Below are positions 45,761 to 57,800 of a DNA stretch of 64,000 nt, piece by piece. Each line of letters begins with the position of its first letter. Position 1 is the stretch's first letter. The translations under genes were made by a program, and so were the position numbers. Origin of the DNA: Cryptomeria japonica (lineage: Eukaryota > Streptophyta > Pinopsida > Cupressales > Cupressaceae); NCBI RefSeq assembly GCF_030272615.1, contig NC_081410.1, positions 260,202,437 to 260,266,436 on the forward strand, read 5' to 3'. The notes below the pieces were generated by a model. It did not search any database and was not told the origin of the DNA. It was given only the letters and a program-made list of their open reading frames with translations.

Positions 45761-48700
45761 CTGACTCTGGTTGTTTCTAATTGCCTTTGGGCTGTTGTTC
45801 TTTTTGCCAACATCATCTCTCTTGATGTTGCTTATTGTCTGTTGATAGTTTTTGACTATGTTAAGGGTCAGCGCCCTAGTAAACGATGCTTTACTAATCA
45901 AAAACAAGTGTTTAAAATTTTATAAATTTGCACAAGAACAAGCCAAACAATACAAAGTTTCACTGTAAATAAACATGATGTACTGACCTGTAGCACCAAT
46001 TTGCAGATCACAATGCACGGCAAAACACAGGATAACATTTTTAAGACAAACATGGTTCTAACATGAATGAGCCCCACAAAATTTTAACCAGAGCCTTACA
46101 ATTTCCGCAAAGAGCATGAACATGCCCAACATACCTTCCTACTTTCATTGTTTTCTTTGCAGCCCATAACCAACTGGGACTCAAAATGAACAAACCAGAT
46201 TTAACAACTACAAGTGGAACCACGTTTAGATTTCCCCAACACAACCACCAACAATTCGGTCCCAAATGGTGCCAAAAATCTGTCACTGTTTCTTTTTACA
46301 ACGACCTTTTCATAAAACTCTATCCTTAGACTACGAACTAACAACACAATTCAAAAACCTTTTCATAAAACTCTATCCTTAGACTACGAACCAACAACAC
46401 AATTCAAAAAACAACCTGTATCTTCCAACAATGAATCTCATAAGTAGCCATCATTGAATGCAAAGATTGTAATAGTTTCGAGAAATGAAAATAAGCTTTA
46501 GAAACTCTTACCACCCAGTTACGCTATCCAAACATTCAGCAATTCAAACACTATGACCTTTAGGAAGCCACAGTTAAGCCTGCTCTCTCCATTGCCAAGC
46601 AAGCAATGAGCAACCCAAGACAACGGACAAGCATCTCAACCAGAAAACCCATTAAAACAACAAGAAAACAATAATCTCAGTTAGAAACACCAAAACCACC
46701 CCAAACAAACTGCCCCATAAATGCCCAGCAGCCAATAAACAATAGAGTCTCAATTGGCTTGCCATGGCTACCAGCCAATAAACAACCGAAAACAAAAATA
46801 AGAACAAAAGATAAAGCCTTTGTTGCTTTGCATGCCCTAACCCAGGTTAAAATCATTTTTTTCACTAGGATAGAAGGGGCAGTTAGGGTCACATAAATTT
46901 CTATCTATTTCCACTTAAAGCCCCTTAATGGCCATTTCTTAATGAGCTTTAAAACTCTTTCATCACTTCCTTGCACGAACTGCAAGATTCATATGAAGCT
47001 CTATTAAAAAATTTAACTTCAAACTTAATAATGAACCCACTAAACACAAAAAAGGGTACTATGATCTAGGTTAGAGTAGGTCTTGTAACTTAACAAGAAC
47101 AGATAACCAATTACTAATGGCCCCAGCCTACCTTAACATCAACGTGAATACATAATGATATAAAAGATCAATAACAATTAGCATATTAGTAACACTTGCA
47201 TGCCATTGACTTATCAACTGTAAACCTGCAAGTCACAAGAGTGGCGACTCGGCATACAACCTCAAAGTAAGCTCGCAAATAACAGTCCACATAACAAACA
47301 CGTCCAAAACAAGGAGGCAGTCTTTTGCCACTGTTATGCTGGACCATGGTATCCAAGTTCAACCCAGTGCCTAACGGCACCACCCACTACCATACCTTGT
47401 CTTTGTTGGCTCCAACCTGTTTTTGCAACTATTGATTGTTATCGACAAAATCCAGATATATATCTTATTACAAATAAAAATCAGAACTACATTAAACTAA
47501 CCATCATACTAAATGATTACATTAATAATAAAATATCAAATTCAGTTCTTAAGTATCAATAATGCAAATGAGTCTGCAAGAGGGATATGACATGATGTTG
47601 GTTAAATTTAATTATCTTTTGGATACTAGCTGCTCTGATTTTTTACGCCATAATATGTTCTAGTTTAGTTCTTTTATCAGCCAAATGTTGGTGTAAGTTG
47701 GTTTTGTTTCAATGCGAGCAGTTCTTTTCTATCTCTCAATTAGCTGTTCATTATGTCAAGTAATCAGCTGTTCATTTTTGCTTGCTCTGTTTATATTCAA
47801 TGATCCTATCCAATATATAGACTATAATTGCATTTAAATATTATGTAACACAGTCCTTTCAAGCAAAGCCTGATTAGCTTCCCTACTGAAAACATTTGAA
47901 AAAGAACAAATATATTCAAGCAGCCCTTTCAAGGAAACCCTATTAAGTGTCTACAGATAACATTTGATAATGACGGGCAAAATCTCATCAACCTTTCCTA
48001 ATAACAGATGCTTAAAGGTGCTTGCATGCTAAATTGGTCCCCTTGACTTTTAATTATTACCAGCATACACGAAGTTAACTGTCTCTAGCATAATGACTAC
48101 TCATGGAGGTTATCTTTGGATTATTTAAATACACACTTAAGTGGCCAAGGCGTCTACTCAACAATAATAATGTTGTATTCGTTATGTTCTGCTTTGCTGT
48201 CACAGTAAAAAAAAGATAATGTTCCAAACAATTTAAGCTTCACCAGTGGGCATAGCCACGATCCAGTTTGTTATAATATTGAAGATGTCGACCATGAAAA
48301 ACTTGGTAGTCAGAATAATCTGAGCATCATCATCATGATTGTGACAAACAAAATCACGATTTGTAACTGTTTTCACAACACATAAAATGAACATAAGGCT
48401 TTGTATTACGGTTACCATTTGCTAACATTAGAAAACAAAATAATAGAACATAGACAAGCTATTTGAATGCAATTGACTCCAATAATATGAAAATACATAA
48501 TCCAATCATCAAAGCAAAACTCAACTAAGCCATGTGGCTCAATGTCAATCAAAATTAGGATTCTTTCTAATCTGTGACAGCTGTATATACACCATCTGAT
48601 TTAGCGTTTATCTCAGATTTGAAATTCTTGTTACAAGATGGTCTCGCATTGTATTTATATACAAAATGCTGCTCTCTAGAAGATATGATTCCACAGATAT

Positions 48701-48857
48701 GAGTACAAATCAAAGTTTGCCTAGCGACAAACTTGTATAAATGGGGCTAAAAAATAGGACCAAACTCTACAACATGAATTTATGCAAGCTAAAATATTAT
48801 GGAGAAGCTTAAATGAATTAAATAATTAATGACCACAACAGTTTCTACGAAAAAACA
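45761..48857. other. Intergenic region downstream of fimbrin
   Basis: No gene recognised. Contains a 53-bp tandem duplication (46305-46410). The right end should hold the fimbrin 3' UTR (minus strand, below 48858); I could not place a poly(A) signal. Confidence 0.5.
46305..46410. repeat. 53-bp tandem duplication
   Basis: CCTTTTCATAAAACTCTATC begins at 46305 and again at 46358. The copies differ by one or two bases, which suggests a recent duplication. Confidence 0.85.
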
Positions 48858-51800
48858 CTATGAACTCGCATTCTGGATTCCATTTTCAGCAGGTAATGAG
48901 GCCTCTGAAGCACAATCATCAACTGCAGTGGAGATGCTAGCTGGCGCTATTTCGGTTTCAAGTTCTGATGCCATGGGAGAATTATTTTCACCAGTTCGAT
49001 TTGAAAGACTCCAAAGCATAATGCTTGCAGTCAGTGTAAGCATCATTTTAGGGTGAACCTGGAACATCAATATCATCAGAACTTAGGATAATTGCGACAA
49101 AACAAAATCATATCAAACAATAATCGGTAGAATGATAATATAAATTACTCCTACTGAACATTAAATTACTCCTACTGAACATACAATTACTTTACCTCCA
49201 CGATGTCTTCTGGCAGAAGATATATGGAGCATCCCAGCTTTCGGGCAACACTGATTATGTAAGTAGCATTCAACTTTTTCTCTTCCTCTGATAGTAAAAT
49301 AACAATTATTATCAGCCACTGAAGTTTTTGAATCAACAAAATCTACTGTACTAGAATCCATCTCTCTTAGTACCAACTAAGAAAACCTTGGGTGTAGAAT
49401 TCAATATAATATCCTAATATCTATTCAGATTTAAAGTTTGAAAGATATCCAGTCATTCCTAACAATATTATGGTCAAAGATATGGAATTAAATTTCATGG
49501 CAGCTTTGGGATCGTATTATCATGTATAATGGCTCCATGATACAAATCTGCCCGCTTAGTGTTCTGCAACTTACCAGTCTCCCCTTTGGTGACAATATTC
49601 CAAGTGACCACCCTAGGTTCCACGGCACTTATAAGTTCAAGGAAAAAAATTCCATTTGCAAGACTTTTATCCTGGAAAAATACCATTTCCAAAAAAGAGA
49701 ACATAAGCACCAAGTTTGGACTATTTTGTTGATTTGAAACAAGAAAAGAAAAAAGAGCATATCACCAAGGGCAATGCTCGGATTAAATGGAAAGTCCTAT
49801 CATAGTCTTGAGATTTGTTGTGTTAAAATTTCATGTACCTTAAAGCTTCCCATTTGAGAAGATCTGCCAGAGCTTTTCACTTTTTCATTTGCCCAGTGCA
49901 AAATATCAGTGTCTGTTATCTCTTTGCCTTGAGAATGATGTCTCAGGTTCCTCAGAAGCTGAAGAATGTTATGGCGCATCAACTGCCAGAGGAAAGCTGA
50001 AAATATAGAATAAAGAGAATTTTTAAAGATATTTCATATTTCTAATGACTGCCTCAATGGTAAAAAAAAATTACAGAGAAATCATTCACACCATAAACTG
50101 AAACAGCCATTACAACAAATTCGTCAAGATCAACACCAAGGGACAGTATAAATGCATCACATGCCAGTGAGCTCCAAGTAGTCCCAATAGGAACATCCAC
50201 ATGCAGATATCCTTAATCAAATAAATCTGTGCAAACATTCAATGATATCATGATCACTATTACAGTTTGACTTGACATGCACAGTCTGCGATCACCAAAT
50301 CTTTCCCCATAAAAATTGTTCCTGTATACATGCTCATTGGAAGATGGATAATTATGTTAAAGTGCGGTTCAGCAAACGATAAATGAGAAAGCCAGTAGAT
50401 GAGCCAACCAGACAAATAACCAATTGGAGTTGGGCCAATCAGTCAAGTAAGCTATAGGAAATTAAGGAAGCCCTATCAGAGATCAAAGGAAATATATTGC
50501 AAGCTTAGGCAGAATACTGATGGACCTGAAGTAATATTTTCCACTTCATCAGCTGAAGATAAGGAAGTGCCACAGGTTGTGGGATGGAATTCAATGAAAA
50601 TAAGAAAGCACCAGAACTGATTTGAGATGAGGATCCCAGCGGGTTGAGGAAACACCTCAACTGGTATCGGATGAGGATCTTCATGAAGACCAAGTAACAT
50701 GATATGAAACTGAAGCTGAGACTAACGAAGTTGAATCACTTGAATTTAAAATCATAGTCATTCAACATTTAACAACACCTCGTACCAGCATTATTATGGA
50801 AGGGTTCCCAAATAGTAACCATGGCCATTGCTAGGAGTTTTGCCCAAATAGAAAAAGAAAATAGGGTACGTGCATGGAAGGGCTTGTGGCTGGAGCATTT
50901 TTAGGTAACTTCAGATCTTGCTATCACTCTTGCACTAGCAATACTGGATCCCAGGCAAACAAAGGATTTGGTGGGGCACAATACAGTAGTGGTGAGCTAA
51001 AGAGCTATTTGTATTATGGAAGACATTTGACTAAAGCCAGATGTTTAATGGTTTGCATCCTGCATGATGATTCAAGCAAAACCAGATGGCCTAGTTTAAG
51101 TGATGCCAAATCATTCTGTCAACTTGGAAATGATCTTTAAACACTACCTTTTCTTGACTACCCTTCACATAATGATCCCACCATCTAGTCATTACCTCAA
51201 CAAGATTCTTCCTGAAGTCAGTGCACAGGTTTGACAGGGAAAAATGAGAAGGTGCACCCATACAGATACGTCCATTTTTAAGACCCCCAATACAGATACA
51301 GCTGGATATGACATTCATCAAAAACACACATGTATTTAACACAATTTTCTAAGTTATTAGAGAAGATTTTAATCACTTTTAATTTTAAAAGCAATATAGA
51401 CACATAATTGCTACATAAATAATTATAAGTTGATTTAACAATTTATAATATACAAACCAAGACCTATAATTAAATTGACAGTGATGTCAGCTAGATCTAA
51501 ATTAAAATAAACTAATATAAAATTTAAATAGAAATTTAAAATATATATATATATATATATACATACATGTATATACATATAGATACATACATACATACAT
51601 GTATATAGATATACATATACATACATATACGTACATATATATATACACACATATAAATACATATATATAGATATACATACATACATACATACATACACAC
51701 ACGTGTGTGTGTGTATGTATATGTAAATGGAAATGTAAATGTATATACATATATATAACATACACACACACACACACACACATATATGAATATGTATATG

Positions 51801-54800
51801 TATAAGTATATATATGTATGTGTATGTATATGTATGTGTATGTATATGTATATGTATATATATATATATATGAATATTAAAAATTTTAAATTTAAATATA
51901 AATATTAAATAAGTCGATAACTAAATTAAAAATAATAATCTAAACTTAAAATAAAAATAAGTAGATGGCTAGAAGGGAGGTATGGAAGGAGGAACGCGAG
52001 CGTATAAAGGCATTTGGGGAGAATGCATGGGAAGTGTTCAGATGTGCGGTGTTTAATGGGAACGTGGCGCCTTTCCGGAGACTGGCTGAATCAGATGACT
52101 GGTGGCTCCCTGAGAACTCCACCCGCAATGCTATCAATATAGGTGAATTTGCAGCTGTGATATACCAAGCTTTTGGTGGACAAATGTAACAGGACTGTGG
52201 GTTATGGGGTTGTGTTATTTTGGGATGTTACTGGTTATTTGGTAGTCGGGCTTGGGTATCTATAGCTGCGTCTATGGTAGTGTATGGCAGGCAAGGCTAG
52301 TCTTGTCTGATGTATGAAACAGTATGTAATTTTCTTAATTCTGCAATATAGGGAGCTATCCCCATTAACGATAGCACTTACCTTTTAAATAAGAAATAAG
52401 AATAAAAAAATAAAAAATAAAAAAAGTAGATATAAATTTAAATAATATTAAAATTTAAATATTAATAATTAAGTAAAGAATAAAGAATTAAATATATATT
52501 AAAATATTTTATTTATATTTAAAGAATAAATTTTAATTTTTAAAAACTCTTACACTTAAAGAATGTAATATAAAATTATAAACAGTAAAGTTTTTAAAAT
52601 TTGTAAAAATTAAAACACCGAAAAAAATAGCAAAGTTGCATGGGAAGAAGACCCAAAAAATTGGGTCACTCGAATAGAAAAACATTTCGTTTGTCTTCCG
52701 CATTTGGTGTAGGTTTTGTTTATACAAAAAAAAAAAAATAAATAAAAATTAAAAATTAAAATATGTCCAAGGGGTTGAGCTTAACTGGTTAAAACATTGG
52801 GTTCTCACTGTGGAGACCCAAGTTCAACTCCCAATAAGGACATCTAAAATGAATTATAAGTTGTGACTCTTGGCCTTCCATAAAAATGGGGAAGGTCTAG
52901 TGTCAATCTAATCAAACATAATAATAATAATTCAAAATACCGCGGCTTCGGCCTATTACCAATCAAAAAAAAAAAAAAAAAAAAATTAAAATATCATTTA
53001 AGTTTTTTTCAATTATGTTTAGGAAAATTTACATCTAATTTTTAAAAACTCAAATCACACAGTATCCAACACAGTTGAAAAATTAGGGGGTTTTGGGCAT
53101 GTGTGGGTACAATATCCGATGTACATCCATACCATATTGTACCTGCATCCTTATCGGATATGGGGATATACACACATCTGGGGATGGGCAGGGGCATATC
53201 CGGCTACTCTAGTTGTCAATTCCCAGCCCACTATGACGTACTGAAAAGGCAAGGCCATGGGGAGATCTAGAAAACTATTTTGTAGGAGGGGACTGCTAAC
53301 TAAGCTCATTGGTTTTTCCCTCCCCTATAGATGGTAAAGGGAATTGGTGGGAAAGAATGAGCTTTATTAGGATTAAAAGCCATTATGAATGAGGTTTTAC
53401 TTTTAGTGAATGGAAAGTGAGGTGGGTCTTGCCATAAGACAAACAGGAATGCCCTTTCCTCTTATATAGAAATGTGACGAGTCATCAGTCATTCAATTAA
53501 GCTCCCAACCAGCAATCAAGGAAGCAAACCAGCCATTCTGCCAGGTTTAAGGTATCACCAACTCTGGATAACAGTGCACCATTTATCTATTTTACCATGG
53601 CTATACTCCATAATAGACATAGCTCACTCCTCTAGACCATAGAAGAGGTAGGGGGAACTGCTGAGGAAAATCCTTGCTGCTTGTCTATGCAGAACATATG
53701 AATCCCCATCTACAGCATGCACCAGCATAGCATGCTGAAATGGTAGTCCCGTTTCAGTTGAGTATTTGCAGCAGGCCCACAGGTGATAGGAGGACAGAAC
53801 AGTGGAGCAAGAAGGCAGCCCTGCAAGAGGAAATAGGAGGCACAAAATTGGGAGTATGTAGTACCACGTGTGATGCTAGAGGATAGTGGAGTTATAATAA
53901 GTATACCTTGAGGAGGAGATATGAGAAGGAAAAGGTGTTCAAGCTGTAGAAGTGCAGCAGGAGTAAGAGATTGTAACTGCAGCAGTGTCCCCTGCTAATA
54001 GAGAGTTAAAGAAAGTAGCATCCCTGCAAATGAATTGTATGGGATGTGAGTCCCGTCAACAAACCCTCACAATTCAAGGGCAAGTGCCCCAGTATGAACC
54101 CTCAATAATTAAAGTACGATTCCTAAAGACAACATACTTTATGATGTACCATGAGCTATGTTTCTAAAAAGTTGATATTTTGTAACAAGGTTCCTCTTTT
54201 CAAATCATTGACCTTAAAGACAAAAAAGTTACACGATGGACAAATAAAATATGTCATTTAGCTTGAGGTTCAAGATATACAAATATTTATAACATAACTA
54301 TTATACAGATAGGTAAAAGCAACCAAAAAGAACAAACTAACTATGAAATATATCTATAAAATAGCAGAAAACTAATATATAATTATATTAAAAATATACA
54401 ACAAATAAAATCTAGATGCTTTTAAATACAATTTTTTAAAATTTATATCTAACAATGGACTTGATGGGAATAAGTTTACAAAGCCTAAAGATGTGTTGAA
54501 GATAATTCTAGAGATTGGGTTAATCTCAATTTTAATGGAGTTGCAATGGCTCTCTTAGAAAGAATAAGACTCACTAGGGAAAATGAATAGCTAAAACTTT
54601 AAGAGAAAGGGGGCTCAATCCTAAGTGCTGATGCATTCAACAAGAGGCAGTTCAATGATTTGCAAATAGGATACATTATTTGATAAATAAATAACAAAAT
54701 AGAGAATTTCAATATCTTAAACCAACATATTAGAACAAAAAATACAATTGTAAATCTAATGGCTAATTATGAGTTCCTTTTTAACTCGAAGACAATAAAG

Positions 54801-57800
54801 CTAATTGCATAAGACTGCACCAAAGTGTATTGGATTCACTTTTCATCAAAAATTGTAAACCCCTATGTCAGAAAGAGAAAAGACTTATTGATCCACAATG
54901 ATCAAAAATTTAAATTAAAACTTGAACATTAGGAGAGATTCAAGAAGAAAACAAAGAACAAAACAGATGACAGAAAAATCAGAACGGCAGAAGGGACAAG
55001 GTCATTTTCATGTTTTCTAGGGTGAATCTGTGCTATGAGATTGAACTAGATCAATTGTGTGCCACATAAGTGACCCAGATGGATCTCACACTGCAAAGGT
55101 GACCCAGAATGATTCAGTGCTATGAAATTGACCCCTGAATGTTGAAAATTCAAAACAGACCCAATTCAATACAAAACTCAAGGGTTTCCATCTCAAAAGA
55201 AAAGATGAACATTGTTCAGCCTTCGAAAAAGAAATCTGTCTTTAAAATGGATGCTTTCCTCATACCCCAAACCCTTCTTTTATAGCTTTTAAAAGGAATT
55301 TACTATTATTTTCCTTTTTCACCCTTTCCATCGGAAAATAATTGAAGTGTCTTTTTAAAATACTGGTAAAGAAGTAACTGAAATGTTATTTTCTAATGTG
55401 TGGGTGCACCATGGACTTCCTAAGCCCATATTTCAGATAGAGATACAAGATTTGTTGGAAAATGTTGGATACAAGAAACAAAAAGAGAATTAGTTTTCAC
55501 CCACAAAAAAATGGTCAAACAGAGGTGGTTAACAGAAACTTGGATCAACTCATAAGAGGATACAACAATAAGTATTCTAAAACTTGGTATAAGTCACTTC
55601 TATGCATTCAGCACTCTTATAACAAGGCAACTCATTCTTATACAACCGGTCATTTTGAGGCTTCTTGGAGTATCTGCCCTCAAGTCAACTTGATGTTCCT
55701 TTTGATTGCCAAGAAGAAACCGCAGAACAAGATGCAGAGGTGGCTAAAGCATTGAATTAGTTGAGAGAATTAGGCAAATCTAACTCAAAGTAAAAGAGCA
55801 ATTAGAAAGAACTCAAAATTTGTGCAACAAAGACATGATTAGCATAGAAAGGAGCATAAATCAAAAGTAGAATGCAAAGTTTGGTTTTCCCTGGGTAAAG
55901 AAAGCTTACTAGGAAAAGCAAAGAAAGTCAAGCCAGCAAGATATGGACTTTTCACTATTTTGAAGGCCATTGATGAAAATGGCATTTGGAATTGATCTAT
56001 CTCCATGAAGATGCACTAAGTTGTTGCAAGTGCTTGCAGCTTTATGAGCACTCTATGTTGGATAAAAAAAAACAGGTGTTGCCATCTTTAGAAGACTTGG
56101 ATTTGAAAAAAGAAACAGCGGAAACCAGGAATAGAATCCAAGAATCATGGAAAATACGATTTAAATTGGAATGTTGGGCTAGAAAAATGGTTTTAAAAGA
56201 AGAGTGGGAAAAAACTTTCCCCACTTAGGCTTGTTAAGCATTTTTGAGACCAAAAGCCTCCTAAGAAAGGAAGTGTGATAAATAAGGATCGGGAAATTAA
56301 AACTTAAACAGCAAGATGAAATTGAAAATCAGACAGAACAGAACATGTGACAAAAAAATCAGAACTGCAAAAAGTTACAGGATCATTTTTGCATTTTTCA
56401 AGCCAATTCTGCACCATGAAAGTGACCCAGATTGATTCCACAATGCAAAATCAACCCAGTTCAAAATTTAAAAGAAAACCACTTCGTGTTTTAAGAGGTT
56501 AAGAGGTTTCTCCTTGGACCCAGAGAATGTTCCAACATTCGGTAAACATGAATAGAGGTGTTCAAAATGTCTTTTGCCATGAAAGGATTGAATTGAGTGC
56601 TGTATTAAGAGAATTGAAAAAGAATTCAATTATTCATTACTTGTAGAAGATAGACAAGAAAGTAGAGGGCAGCCATTGTTGCACCCTAAGTCACCAGGTG
56701 AGGCCGAATTTCAACCTTGAAGTTCGAAATTCGCCGAACTTGAAACATTCTGCAAAAACCCTAAAAAATTCGATTATATTCGATTAAATTCGAATTAAAG
56801 TTTAGGGTTGCCGAAAAAAGTTTTTTTCGTTTGCGTTTTAGGGTTTCGTCGCAGTTTTAATAAATAGGGCGCCACGGGAGTTGCAGTCACACCCACGGGA
56901 GTCGCCATTGCCCACGCTAGCAACTGCTACCAATCCACCACGCTCACAGGAGTCGCCATTGCTCGCGGGAGTCGCCCAGTCTGCCCTGTGCCCACGGGAG
57001 TTGCAGTTCGCTTGGCGCCCACGGGAGTTGCCGGGAGTTGCAGTCCGCCTAGTCCGCCACGGCGCCAGCCCGCCACGTCCGCAGGATCAACAAATCGTGT
57101 AAAGGAGATTACTCTTCAATGGCGGGAGGAATGGGTGAAAACCATCGATTTGATGAAATATTGCTCCATATTCATTAAACATATTTATTAATATATAAAG
57201 ATAATGATTAAAGGCTCGATATACTTTAGTTGTGGTGAGCCCCCCACCCCGAAGATAATGTATTAAAATTATGATAGATGTATTTTTAATTTAGTAATGT
57301 ATAAAGATGATGTGTTATAAATTCATAATATATTTTTATTTCTAATAATTTTAATTTAATTTAGTAATCTATAAAGATGACGTGTTATAAATAATATTGA
57401 AAATTAATTGCTCAATTAATTGATTTTTCAATTTTAATTTCAATTAGGAAGAATTTAATATAATATTATAGATATATTGCATAATATTTATTAAAAATTT
57501 AAAAAAATTTCATATGACGAATTTAATTCGAATTTTATACATTTCGAATTTTTTCCTCATCGAACTTCATTCGAATTTCAAAGCTGTCGAACTTCGAATT
57601 CGAATTCAAACCTGGTGACTTAGGTTGCACCCACTTGTAGTGGCTATTCTTCAAGTTAATCCATAATGATGTAGCAATTGCCACTCCAAAAGTTGATTTT
57701 TGCCTCACAAGGTTTCCAAGTAGAAAATCCTGAGTTACGTAATTGTTTAAATCTGGTATTTGCAAGTTTATTTTCTAATTTTGCTCACAAAATTCATTGC

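Noticed and set aside
50090-50220. Minus-strand protein-like stretch ([20 protein letters not shown])
   Set aside because: Not fimbrin, no splice support, no known motif. The flanking fimbrin exons join in phase without it.
51435-51783. Three overlapping Tyr/Ile/Cys/Val-rich ORFs of about 80-114 codons
   Set aside because: Microsatellite read in three frames.
52765-52850. Possible tRNA gene
   Set aside because: Box A and box B are present but there is no cloverleaf, and the A-tail and TSD mark it as a SINE.
56881-57191. Plus-strand Pro/Arg-rich ORFs
   Set aside because: Product of the G/C-rich core of the hAT-like element; no domain and no continuity between frames.
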